Shown: in pieces, positions 53,721-62,343 of the stretch
Layout of the letters: the number at the start of each line of letters is the position of its first letter
Position numbering within the stretch: the first letter of the stretch is position 1
NCBI GenBank assembly: GCA_017509605.1
Contig: JAFWPH010000021.1
Span: forward strand, 1 to 64,000
DNA from: Bacteroidaceae bacterium
GTDB taxonomy: Bacteria; Bacteroidota; Bacteroidia; Bacteroidales; Bacteroidaceae
Length of the DNA stretch: 64,000 nt
Reading direction: 5' to 3'
The notes under the pieces: generated by a model
The model's database searches: none
What the model saw: only the letters and a program-made list of their open reading frames with translations
What the model was told of the DNA's origin: nothing
Position numbers and translations under genes: made by a program

Positions 53721-54988
53721 GTATGGCATCATTCAAGATCTTCGCAGGCACAGAGACCGGACTTCGCGACAACAACGAAGACAACTTCATCGTCAATCCC
53801 AATCTCAACCTTGATCGTTGGACGGTTCCCACCAACCAGCAAGAAACAATCAATCTGGGCGAAAAAGGATGCATGATAGTTGTGGCTGACGGAATGGGAG
53901 GTTTGAACGCTGGTGAAGTTGCCTCGGATATTGCAGTCAATACCGTCAAGGAATGGTTCTCAGCAGAGCGTATTCCCGCCCACGTGGCTGAACAACCACA
54001 AGTTGTAAAGTCATATCTCAAGAGTGCTGTTGTGGAGGCCGACAAGCGAATCAAAGAGTACAGCAAAACTCATCCCGAGACGGAGGGTATGGGTTCAACC
54101 ATCATCATGGCCTGGTTACTGGGCAACTATGTATATGTATGTTGGTTGGGAGACAGCCGTGCGTACTCTTACGTCCCAGGCAAGGGAATCGCTCGTCTGT
54201 CGAAGGACCATTCTTACGTACAAGAACTGGTGGATGCTAAAATATTGACAGAGGAGAAAGCGATGACCCACCAACTAAGCAATGTCGTCACGCGCAGTCT
54301 TGGCGATACCGGACAATCCGCCAAACCCGACGTGATCTGCCATGAAGTGGTGGAAGGAGAGATCATCCTACTCTGCTCCGACGGACTATGTGGCGTCTGC
54401 ACAGATGAAACCATTGGCTGTATTATCGAACAGTCATCAGATGATTTGCGCGATTGCAAGGACACTCTCACGAACGCCGCACTCAATGCGGGAGGCAGCG
54501 ACAACATCACTATCGCGCTACTACAAATAATCAGCACAATCAGGAAGGCTGAAAGTCTTCCTACTCCACTACCCTTCTGGGAGGGTTTCAAACGAAATCT
54601 AACAGTTTTTTCCATTTCTGCTGTCTTGGTCATTGCACTTGTTCTGGCAAACCTGGAATACTGTGGAAAGTCAGGCAAGATAGAGGAACAAAGGGAGAGA
54701 AAAGACAGCATAGATGCAAAGAAGTCAGACAAAGGGAAAAATAAAGGGAATAATAATGACGCCACTCCCCCCTCTGGTGAAAGTAGAGATTCAACCTCTT
54801 CTGCCCCACCAACTCATCCTAAGAAGATTCCTGGTGGAAAACTTGCCGATGATATGCCTGTTAAAAAGAATCAAGATAGTCTGGGGATGGATGGTGATAC
54901 CAGCTTCGACTCGCTCTCCCCTATCAGTGGAGCAGGAAGTAGCATCACTCTGATAGACAGCTCTACCAACTATAACAAAGACAACTAA
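53717..54988 (+). CDS. Membrane-anchored PP2C-type Ser/Thr phosphatase
   Basis: The protein has 423 residues. The PP2C catalytic domain (about 1-280) has RDNNEDNF, VVADGMGG (Asp58), WLGDSRAY, SDGLCG and GGSDNIT, which hold the metal-binding aspartates. A membrane segment at about 294-315 (FSISAVLVIALVLANL) follows, then an extracytoplasmic, Ser/Pro/Lys-rich tail of about 100 residues. The start overlaps the stop of the preceding gene as ATGA. It would reverse phosphorylation by the two kinases of the cassette, as in the common STK/PP2C pairs. Confidence 0.92.
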   Translation: MSMASFKIFAGTETGLRDNNEDNFIVNPNLNLDRWTVPTNQQETINLGEKGCMIVVADGMGGLNAGEVASDIAVNTVKEWFSAERIPAHVAEQPQVVKSYLKSAVVEADKRIKEYSKTHPETEGMGSTIIMAWLLGNYVYVCWLGDSRAYSYVPGKGIARLSKDHSYVQELVDAKILTEEKAMTHQLSNVVTRSLGDTGQSAKPDVICHEVVEGEIILLCSDGLCGVCTDETIGCIIEQSSDDLRDCKDTLTNAALNAGGSDNITIALLQIISTIRKAESLPTPLPFWEGFKRNLTVFSISAVLVIALVLANLEYCGKSGKIEEQRERKDSIDAKKSDKGKNKGNNNDATPPSGESRDSTSSAPPTHPKKIPGGKLADDMPVKKNQDSLGMDGDTSFDSLSPISGAGSSITLIDSSTNYNKDN

Positions 54989-55002
54989 ACATCAAATCAA
55001 CA

Positions 55003-56751
55003 ATGACAATGAAAAAGACACTTTTATTATTAATTGCGGCGATATTCGTCGTATCGTGCGATGACGACTGCGACCACGGTTTCAGTAAGGACGAGACCAT
55101 TTCCGACATTCTTGTCGGCTCATGGTTCTGTGAGGAACTGGGCGAGGAAAACACATTCAAGGCTGACGGCTCTTTTTCTGGGAGATGGTGCACATGGACC
55201 GACCAAGGCGAAGGGCAAGGTCGTTATTTTATGAACTCGGATAGGAACAGACTGACACTGGACCAAACCGCAAACGGAAATCGTCAAGTGGTGGACTGGA
55301 CACTAACCAATGTCACCGAATATACATTCACACTGAAAAGCGATATTGCAATTCTCGACTATGGGAAGATTGTGGAAACTTACCGTATGGACAAAGGCGA
55401 CCAGCGTCGGGTCAGCTTCGATAATGCCAACATTCTTAACTATGAATCTAAGAACCCAAACATCGCCACTGTCTCAGACGAGGGTATCATTACCGCCACT
55501 GATGAAAAAGGCTACACCTACATCAAAGTCACTACCGATAAAGGCAATGTCTGGGTAAAGGTCATCGTCAACAATGAAGAAACCAACCTATGGGCAGACT
55601 ACAGCTTCTTGATTGGAAAAGAATACTCTGACCTGAAACAGACAATGGGACGGGAAACAGTAACTGTAAGTGTGAATAATGGGGATATAATATGTTATGT
55701 ATATGACATTAGATTACACAATATACTTGACACATGCCTAGTATATATCGACAATTCCACACATGTGATTACATCTGTTGTTTTGGATGCAAAAGACGGT
55801 GTTCCAAACGATGTAATTCTAAACTATATGAATGCGAGATATTATAAATTAAGCGAAACAAACGGCCAGTATTTTTATCTTTCATCTTCAACTTATGAGC
55901 AGTCGCGTGTCATATTAGATTATGTACAATCCACTAATAGAATCATGATTGTGTCCGCAGATGGATTTCTTGATTTATGGAAAGATTACACTTCTCTTTT
56001 TGGAAAGAATTCCAATGCGATTAGAAAGGAAATGACAAAAGATGGACTTACATTCTTATTGACAGACTATAGTTATTCGTTGGATGGTTCTGATTATTAT
56101 ACCTTTCCTATAGATGACGTAACTACTATGGTAGGGTTTGTATTCAATAAAGACAAAGAAATGTGTGAATATTGGATTTATTTGAATACTGAAAATGACG
56201 ATGGCACCTCAACTGTTTATTCTTTCTTGAATAGGAAATACGGCGATGAAAGTGAAGAGAGTGATTCGAAGAAAGGAATGTTCATCTTCTATAATGCTGG
56301 TCATTCTGTCCGTATTACATTCTGTCTTGAAGGATATGTCAAATACGAGTCCTTAGAGATGGAAGGACCCACAAAACAAGCAGCCCTTTGGCCAGATTAC
56401 ACAACAGCTTTGGGAAAGACACACGATGATATTATTAAGGATTATGGGTCACCATTCATGGATGACGATAGTGGCACTTGGTATCTTTCTGTCAATGATT
56501 ATGTGAAATACTTGATATTCAAGGCAGATAGTTCAACAGGGGAAATGATAAACGTAAGTTTGATTTTGAATGAAGGCGTAGAGGATGAAACTGTTGTAGA
56601 TTATCTTAGTTCACTATTTACAGTGTTCGAAAAAGGAACAGAACCTGATGGTTCACAATATGCTTGGATAAATGCGTCTACGAGGAATGAAGCAACCGTA
56701 GGAATTATTTATTTCCCGAAAGACAAACATGTTCTTTACCAAAAAATATGA
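55003..56751 (+). CDS. Lipoprotein with BIG2-like domain, mixed base composition
   Basis: The protein has 582 residues. A lipoprotein signal ends FVVSC. An N-terminal lipocalin-like segment (ILVGSWFCEELGEENTFKAD) is followed by a BIG2-type module (about 125-190, NIATVSDEGIITATDEKG). Three repeated segments then start alike: LWADYSFLIGKEYSDLKQTM, LWKDYTSLFGKNSNAIRKEM and LWPDYTTALGKTHDDIIKDY. From about position 55660 the DNA becomes clearly richer in A and T than the first 650 bases, suggesting a composite origin. It follows the phosphatase gene by 14 bases but may be only loosely tied to the cassette. Confidence 0.75.
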   Translation: MTMKKTLLLLIAAIFVVSCDDDCDHGFSKDETISDILVGSWFCEELGEENTFKADGSFSGRWCTWTDQGEGQGRYFMNSDRNRLTLDQTANGNRQVVDWTLTNVTEYTFTLKSDIAILDYGKIVETYRMDKGDQRRVSFDNANILNYESKNPNIATVSDEGIITATDEKGYTYIKVTTDKGNVWVKVIVNNEETNLWADYSFLIGKEYSDLKQTMGRETVTVSVNNGDIICYVYDIRLHNILDTCLVYIDNSTHVITSVVLDAKDGVPNDVILNYMNARYYKLSETNGQYFYLSSSTYEQSRVILDYVQSTNRIMIVSADGFLDLWKDYTSLFGKNSNAIRKEMTKDGLTFLLTDYSYSLDGSDYYTFPIDDVTTMVGFVFNKDKEMCEYWIYLNTENDDGTSTVYSFLNRKYGDESEESDSKKGMFIFYNAGHSVRITFCLEGYVKYESLEMEGPTKQAALWPDYTTALGKTHDDIIKDYGSPFMDDDSGTWYLSVNDYVKYLIFKADSSTGEMINVSLILNEGVEDETVVDYLSSLFTVFEKGTEPDGSQYAWINASTRNEATVGIIYFPKDKHVLYQKI

Positions 56752-56822
56752 TTCTCAAGCCTTGTAGATAATAATCCATATCGAAAGATAATGAGTATGA
56801 GAATTCTGGCTTAATTGCATCC

Positions 56823-56881
56823 AATGGCTGTAGATTTGTTTTACATTTGCATTCGCAAATAGACACAAATCTACAACCATT
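56823..56881 (+). promoter_or_regulatory. Promoter inside an inverted repeat
   Basis: AATGGCTGTAGATTTGT (56823-56839) and its near complement (56865-56881) form 17-base arms with one mismatch. Between them are a smaller hairpin, ATTTGC-attc-GCAAAT, and TACATTTG (56842-56849), which fits TAnnTTTG. The structure lies 14 bases before the next gene's ATG. It could be an operator or a terminator of the upstream lipoprotein gene. The spacer is too short for a known invertible promoter. Confidence 0.4.
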
Positions 56882-56895
56882 CATTGTCAACACGT

Positions 56896-57555
56896 ATGAA
56901 AAAACTGTTATTCACACTTATCGCCTTGGTTTGCAGCCAGGCATTGATAGCGCAGTCACACATGCGGATACACCTGAAGAGCGGTGATCAGGTCGATATT
57001 CCGGTGGCGGACATCGACAGTGTGACTTTTGTGGAGAGCGGTGAGGTGCCTTCGGAAGAGGCAGAACTGAAGGGCAGCTGGCTGTGGGGCGACGCGGATG
57101 CTGGCTATTATGAGCTCTTGACGTTCAATGACGACAACACCTACACATGCTACGACAACTACTTCACGTATGGTTTCGACACCAATACCTACGGATGGTA
57201 CATGCAATATGGGGAAATACTGAACCTGCTGTCGGGTGGTTTCGGCTATAACCGACGGAACACTTGGTATGTGACGGGACTCACTGCCCACAAACTCGAT
57301 ATAATGACCCGGATGGGACAATTCAACTACTACAAGTTGCAAGAAGAGACCATCACTATCCAGTTGGGGAAGAGTGTGCAGTGGAATGAAGGAGATGGCA
57401 TGGTCTTCGCCGACGGTGTGGTGGTGGTTGCTGAGGGCAATGTGCTCCGCGGCCAGACCCAAGGTGTCACTTACATACAAATACGAGATGGCCAGACTAA
57501 TGAAATCTTCGCATACAAAGTAATTGTGGAACAAGCCTTCAATGGCCAGAAGTAA
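56896..57555 (+). CDS. Exported protein of unknown function
   Basis: ATG 56896 gives 219 residues with a signal peptide ending LIAQS; the longer frame would use a TTG. The N-terminus carries MRIHLKSGDQVDIPVADIDS, the segment found at the start of many Bacteroidota exported proteins. A lipocalin-like segment follows (GSWLWGDADAGYYELLTFND), then a BIG2-like end (VVVVAEGNVLRGQTQGVTY). The gene has its own candidate promoter, so it is probably separate from the kinase cassette. Confidence 0.72.
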   Translation: MKKLLFTLIALVCSQALIAQSHMRIHLKSGDQVDIPVADIDSVTFVESGEVPSEEAELKGSWLWGDADAGYYELLTFNDDNTYTCYDNYFTYGFDTNTYGWYMQYGEILNLLSGGFGYNRRNTWYVTGLTAHKLDIMTRMGQFNYYKLQEETITIQLGKSVQWNEGDGMVFADGVVVVAEGNVLRGQTQGVTYIQIRDGQTNEIFAYKVIVEQAFNGQK

Positions 57556-58551
57556 GCGTGTCCGCTCTTACGCCTTGACAGAAATTCAAATAGTCCATAC
57601 CTTTGCATCGTCAATCAAAATTTTTATGCAAATATGGAAATACAACTGGCATCCGATGCCCTTATGAAAAGATCTGGCATCTTTATCTATCAGAGTTAGA
57701 GCTGCAGCCTGACCTCCGTCTCACCACCTATCTCCGTTCCCGGCAGATCAACCGCTGTACTTTTGCGACATGAATGCTGAGACACGGGCACAGCGTCCGT
57801 GAGGCGAGGAGCCTTGTCCTCCGCATGGAAACCGGAGTGGTTAGGCGGTGCTAGCCATGTTTCATAATGTCACGTCCCTATGACATTTTTGTATATAACA
57901 TTGCAAATATATACAAAAAACCGCCTCAAAACCACCAAAAACTCTGCATATTTAACATTTATTACGAATATCCTCTCTAATTTAACATTTACCATGAAAC
58001 ATTTGACATCGCGCTTTTTCCCCTTGCATAGGAGTATATTTGCCTCTTCATCCGCATGGTCAAAAGCTAACGCTTACCCTCCCCCTCGCCTTCCCGTTTT
58101 CCTACACAAAATCTCAAATTCGCTTTACAATAATTTCAGCCTACATCCTCATTATTCATAACTTTGCACCAAATGAGAGAATGATTTCTTTTGGTCGCTT
58201 GCGACCTCCCAAACGGAACGCCACTGTAAAGGGAAAAATTCAATAATTCGCTAATTCGGGATAAGAAAAAAAGTGGAATACTATAATTTTTTACCAACAA
58301 GAAAATTCCTCTCTGATAACTTCAACAACTCGGTCTTTCTGCTTCAGGCCTGAGAATATTGAAATCAGCCGAAAAAAGCGCCTATTTGAATACTAATCCT
58401 CTGATTTAACCTATTTTAGAGTTTTTAGGGACTAATTAGCGGAAAGACAAAAATAAAAGAAATGGTGGAAACGTTATCATTGTGATAGAGAAATAACCAT
58501 TCTCTTCTTGGTCACGTTGACAGTATTCATTTCTTCTAAAAAATCATCATT
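57556..58551. other. Non-coding region of about 1 kb
   Basis: Apart from the relic at 57663-57854, this AT-rich stretch contains no credible gene. It has a short palindromic hairpin GGTCGCTTGCGACC near 58192-58205 and scattered short frames. I see no RNA gene. A candidate promoter for the gene at 58552 is not evident. Confidence 0.55.
57663..57854 (+). pseudogene. Relic of a transposon-associated HTH-like protein
   Basis: The frame reads YEKIWHLYLSELELQPDLRL, then TYLRSRQINRCTFAT, an in-frame TGA at 57771, then MLRHGHSVREARSLVLRMET. The TGA stands where Trp would be expected. This resembles the N-terminal helix-turn-helix of small proteins linked to Bacteroidota insertion elements. There is no intact start, and the remainder is missing. 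It is a decayed fragment. Confidence 0.4.
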
Positions 58552-59109
58552 ATGAAACGAGGCACCTCCAACAGCTTTTTTCGTATAAATGCAGACGTTT
58601 TCTCGCCTCAGCATAAGAACAAGTCCTTCTGCATTCGGCTTATCGAAAACGTTCGAATCATCGCTACACTATTGGTATTGACTTCATTACAATCGTGTGA
58701 TGTCTGTCTCGGTCTTTTGGACTTTGGATTAGAAATGTTAGATGATTGGTATTATTATCAGCAATGCGATTCTGGAAGGGGACAGACCTATAACTCTTCT
58801 GGAGGAGGACGAACCTATAAACAGTCCTATAGATCAACCTATAAACCAGCCTATCAACCGAACAGAGGCAAAAACAAAAACATACAAGAAGAAGAAATAC
58901 AAGAGGAAAGAATAAAGACCAGAAAGGAGAAATGCGACGTATGCAATGGAACAGGATCGGTTGAGTGGGCTCCTGAGTTTTACATGAGTGGCAATCGATG
59001 CAAAATATGCCAAAAGAAGAAAGACGTGACCCACCGGCATCCTATCAAATGCAAGAATTGCGATGGAGAAGGGTTCATCAGGATACCTATAGATGAAAGT
59101 GGAAAGTAA
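58552..59109 (+). CDS. Membrane-associated protein with DnaJ-type zinc finger
   Basis: The protein has 185 residues. A hydrophobic segment at about 33-58 (IIATLLVLTSLQSCDVCLGL) may be a signal or anchor. The start may therefore lie further downstream, because the first 25 residues look non-native. A Tyr/Gly/Arg/Ser-rich linker follows. The C-terminus has two CxxCxGxG-type motifs, CDVCNGTGS and CKNCDGEGF, with CKIC between them, as in the DnaJ cysteine-rich zinc-finger domain. J and substrate-binding domains are absent, so it is not a DnaJ chaperone. Its role is unknown. Confidence 0.68.
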   Translation: MKRGTSNSFFRINADVFSPQHKNKSFCIRLIENVRIIATLLVLTSLQSCDVCLGLLDFGLEMLDDWYYYQQCDSGRGQTYNSSGGGRTYKQSYRSTYKPAYQPNRGKNKNIQEEEIQEERIKTRKEKCDVCNGTGSVEWAPEFYMSGNRCKICQKKKDVTHRHPIKCKNCDGEGFIRIPIDESGK

Positions 59110-59177
59110 AAATGGATATTAAACAGGAGTTAAAAAGGACGATGGTTATGATGCGTGCATCTCCGCATATTCAAGGA

Positions 59178-60440
59178 TTAGAACCTGACGCCTATGTAGG
59201 AGTGAACGACCCAGTCGTCGGCAAGCATCTGATAGTTGGGCTTGTGGCCCAGGCGTATGAGGTTGAAGACACCATCGAGGCCAAACATGAAATATCGGCT
59301 GATGTTGTAGTTAGCCGACAGACGAGTTACTCCAGTCAAGGACACGTTGCGCGTACCGCCCAGATACTGGTCCGACACACGTTCCAAATACTCTTTTTGG
59401 TCATCTGTCATTGCATTGCGCGACTTCACATTGCCTTTCAATGCTATCATCAGCATTGGCATTAACGAGCCATGAAGCATCAGACGGCCTTCATCGGTGA
59501 CATGATTATAGCCATACCCTCCGCCCAAAGCAAACATCGTGGAAGAGAACTGGTTCAAGCCCTGCATGGTCTGGATCATCACTTCCTTATGCAGTTTCAC
59601 ACGAGAATGGAACACGATGCCGCTGAGTTGCCATGAACCAGCTGACTTACGTTGAATCATGTCGGTTTTGAAAGCCGCGCGATAACTATAGCGACGGGGT
59701 GAGAACACATAATAAAAATTGAGCAAATAAGAGCTTACATCAAGGTCGCCACGACCTATGGTACCCAGTTCATCGAGTGTCTCTCTGGCATGCAGCAACT
59801 GAGGCATAACGACAGAACGCTCCTCCTCGTTCAAGCCCATAGCGTACTCATGGAAACGCTGCTCCAAAAGTTCACGACCTTCCAAGCGGATGGTTCCTTT
59901 CATACGCTTCGTACGATGCAAACGGCCCTCGAATCCAAAACAGCCCATGTCAAGGCCTAACGAGAGGTCAACACTGAAACCATTGGCTACATTGAATGTA
60001 TATCCTATGGAGGCACAGTCGTAGCCGATATTGATGCCCACTTGGCTTTTAAGGCCAGAATGTGCGTCGAGCTCCAGCTTTCCCATGTCGTAACCTACAG
60101 GTACAACCCCACCTAATGTTTGGCTCAGCATCTCGGAAGCTTCGATATGAGGTGTCTTGATGTTGAGATCCAAACCGGCATGGTAGGAACTGACCACCAC
60201 CGACCAGTGGCGGTCGGGGACGTTGACGTAATTGGTATCCACACGGCTCACGTCATAACGCACCAGTTGGTCCATCAGCCAATTGAAGGTGCGTTTCAGA
60301 CCCGACTGTTTCTTCACAGGACTCATTCCGTCCAAGGTATCAACCACCACAGAGTCTTGCTCACACATTATCTGTTCAGCGGCAAACAACCTACCACAGA
60401 ACATTATTGCAAGCATCATCAACAGATATTTCCTCTTCAT
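59178..60440 (-). CDS. DUF4421 outer-membrane-type protein
   Basis: The protein has 420 residues and a signal peptide ending RLFAAEQ. TNYVNVPDRHWSVVVSSYHA and VGYDMGKLELDAHSGLKSQV are typical DUF4421 segments, and the later part has repeated barrel-like strands ending DWVVHSYIGVRF. DUF4421 proteins are Bacteroidota outer-membrane candidates of unknown function. It converges with the zinc-finger gene and is divergent from the sugar transporter. Confidence 0.82.
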   Translation of the reverse strand: MKRKYLLMMLAIMFCGRLFAAEQIMCEQDSVVVDTLDGMSPVKKQSGLKRTFNWLMDQLVRYDVSRVDTNYVNVPDRHWSVVVSSYHAGLDLNIKTPHIEASEMLSQTLGGVVPVGYDMGKLELDAHSGLKSQVGINIGYDCASIGYTFNVANGFSVDLSLGLDMGCFGFEGRLHRTKRMKGTIRLEGRELLEQRFHEYAMGLNEEERSVVMPQLLHARETLDELGTIGRGDLDVSSYLLNFYYVFSPRRYSYRAAFKTDMIQRKSAGSWQLSGIVFHSRVKLHKEVMIQTMQGLNQFSSTMFALGGGYGYNHVTDEGRLMLHGSLMPMLMIALKGNVKSRNAMTDDQKEYLERVSDQYLGGTRNVSLTGVTRLSANYNISRYFMFGLDGVFNLIRLGHKPNYQMLADDWVVHSYIGVRF

Positions 60441-60632
60441 GATTCCAAAGATACAATGTTTTTGTGAAATTTGGGTATATTATCTGCCTTTTTCAGCACC
60501 AAAACCAAATAAAACGCCATCTTTTCATCCTTGTATGGGTATTTTCCTGAGCCAAATTATAGAATACACACTATGTTTTTGTTACACAAATTTGATAATT
60601 TGCGTCAGATGGTCATATAGTTGGGTGGATAA

Positions 60633-60664
60633 TTTGATTGGATGGATAAAAATGTCTATCTTTG
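60633..60664 (+). promoter_or_regulatory. Bacteroidota promoter of the sugar transporter
   Basis: TTTG (60633-60636) and TATCTTTG (60657-60664) are separated by 20 bases, a full consensus match. The leader to the ATG at 60789 is about 118 bases and holds no riboswitch that I recognise. The rest of the 60441-60788 gap is AT-rich without a gene. Confidence 0.7.
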
Positions 60665-60788
60665 CTTTCGCTTGAGGAATAACGATATATACGAACATCT
60701 TTCCTTTATCCTTGTGTTATGTGCAGTGTCTGACCAAGACGCTGAAAAACTTACAGTTTGAGAAAAACAACAAAAACAACCAATCAAT

Positions 60789-62252
60789 ATGACAAATCAA
60801 CAACAAGGATCCAAATCCTATCTTATTTCCATCGTAATGGTGGCTGTGCTCGGCGGTTTGCTCTTCGGCTACGACACTGCAGTGATTTCGGGAGCAGAGA
60901 AAGGCCTTCAGGCATTCTTCAAGAACGGTTTCGAATACACCGATGCAATGCATGGTTTCACAAGCAGCAGCGCGCTAATCGGCTGTATCATCGGTAGTGC
61001 GCTTTCTGGTATCTTGGCCACCCGTCTGGGCCGCAAGCGCTCACTGATACTCGCTGGTATCTTGTTCTTCATCTCTGCCCTTGGCAGCATGGAGCCCGAG
61101 TTCCTGCTCTTTAAGCATGGCGAGGCCACTACAAGCCTGCTGGTGATGTTCAACATCTACCGTGTCATCGGTGGTATAGGCGTAGGTCTGGCATCTGCCA
61201 TATGCCCGATGTATATTGGCGAGGTTGCACCCTCCAACATTCGAGGCATGCTCGTTTCATGGAACCAATTCGCCATCATCTTCGGCCAGCTGGTGGTTTA
61301 TTTCGTCAATTTCTTCATCCTTGGCGAACACATACAGCCTCTGGTGGAGGAGATGGGCAAAGGACTTGCCGCCATCAACCCCAACGCCCAATGGACAGTG
61401 ACCACAGGTTGGCGTTATATGTTTGGTAGCGAGGCTATTCCCGCAGGACTCTTCGCCTTGCTGATATGCTTCGTGCCTGAGACACCTCGTTATCTGGTGA
61501 TGATTGGCCAGGACGAGAAGGCTTTGGGTATCCTTTCACGCATCAACGGAGGCGACAAGGCCCAGAAGATTCTCAACGACATCAAGGACACTATTACCGT
61601 GAAGACCGAGAAGCTCTTTACCTACGGTTGGCTCTGCATCTTCGTGGGCATCATGCTCAGCGTGTTCCAGCAGGCTGTGGGCATCAATGCCGTGCTCTAC
61701 TACGCTCCTCGTATCTTCGGTGACATGGGCATGGAAGATCCGATGATGATCACCGTCTTCATGGGTATCATCAACATCCTCTTCACCCTCGTGGCCATCT
61801 TCACTGTCGAGAAGTGGGGGCGCAAGCCACTGCTCATCTGGGGTTCGATAGGCATGGCGCTCGGTGCATTCGGTGTGGCCATCACCTTCGGTCACGAAGG
61901 TATGGAATGGGGCACCGCTGCCAGCCTCCTTATCTACTCCGCCTCGTTCATGTTCTCGTGGGGTCCCATCACATGGGTGCTCATCGCTGAGATCTTCCCC
62001 AACACCATCCGTGGCGCTGCTGTGGCCATCGCAGTAGCCTTCCAGTGGATCTTCAACTTTATCGTATCGTCCACCTTCGTTCCGATGTTCAACATGCACC
62101 TCACTGAGGGCGATGACTTCGGCCACTGGTTCACCTACGGCCTCTACGGTATCATCTGCGTGGTTGCGGCTCTGTTCGTTTGGAGACTCGTTCCTGAGAC
62201 CAAGGGCAAGACTCTGGAGGATATGACAAGACTTTGGAGAAGAAGACAATAA
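60789..62252 (+). CDS. Sugar porter of the MFS (XylE-like)
   Basis: This 487-residue protein has 12 predicted membrane segments. Family motifs are clear: GYDTAVISGAEKGL after the first helix, LGRKRSLILAG, GVGLASAICPMYIGEVAPS, QQAVGINAVLYYAPRIF (QQ-GxNxxxYY), WGRKPLLIWG and the C-terminal VPETKGKTLEDM. This is the proton-coupled sugar symporter family, like XylE and AraE. An insertion at about 180-200 is longer than in E. coli XylE and typical of the Bacteroidota branch. Xylose or a hexose is the likely substrate. Confidence 0.92.
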   Translation: MTNQQQGSKSYLISIVMVAVLGGLLFGYDTAVISGAEKGLQAFFKNGFEYTDAMHGFTSSSALIGCIIGSALSGILATRLGRKRSLILAGILFFISALGSMEPEFLLFKHGEATTSLLVMFNIYRVIGGIGVGLASAICPMYIGEVAPSNIRGMLVSWNQFAIIFGQLVVYFVNFFILGEHIQPLVEEMGKGLAAINPNAQWTVTTGWRYMFGSEAIPAGLFALLICFVPETPRYLVMIGQDEKALGILSRINGGDKAQKILNDIKDTITVKTEKLFTYGWLCIFVGIMLSVFQQAVGINAVLYYAPRIFGDMGMEDPMMITVFMGIINILFTLVAIFTVEKWGRKPLLIWGSIGMALGAFGVAITFGHEGMEWGTAASLLIYSASFMFSWGPITWVLIAEIFPNTIRGAAVAIAVAFQWIFNFIVSSTFVPMFNMHLTEGDDFGHWFTYGLYGIICVVAALFVWRLVPETKGKTLEDMTRLWRRRQ

Positions 62253-62275
62253 ACACATGTCTTTCATAGAATAGA

Positions 62276-62311
62276 GAAGCGGGATGACCCTCTGTGGAGT
62301 CATCCCGCTTC
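62276..62311. terminator. Terminator between convergent genes
   Basis: Perfect 13-base arms GAAGCGGGATGAC (62276-62288) and GTCATCCCGCTTC (62299-62311) have a 10-base loop. The element lies between the transporter stop and the convergent minus-strand gene at 62344, so it may serve both directions. Only a short T-run is present. Confidence 0.75.
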
Positions 62312-62343
62312 GTCATTGTGTCAGGTTGCCAGCCTATGTGTGT

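Noticed and set aside
45955-54988. Type VI secretion locus suggested by kinase, phosphatase and FHA genes
   Set aside because: No Hcp, VgrG, sheath, baseplate or ClpV-like gene is present in the window.
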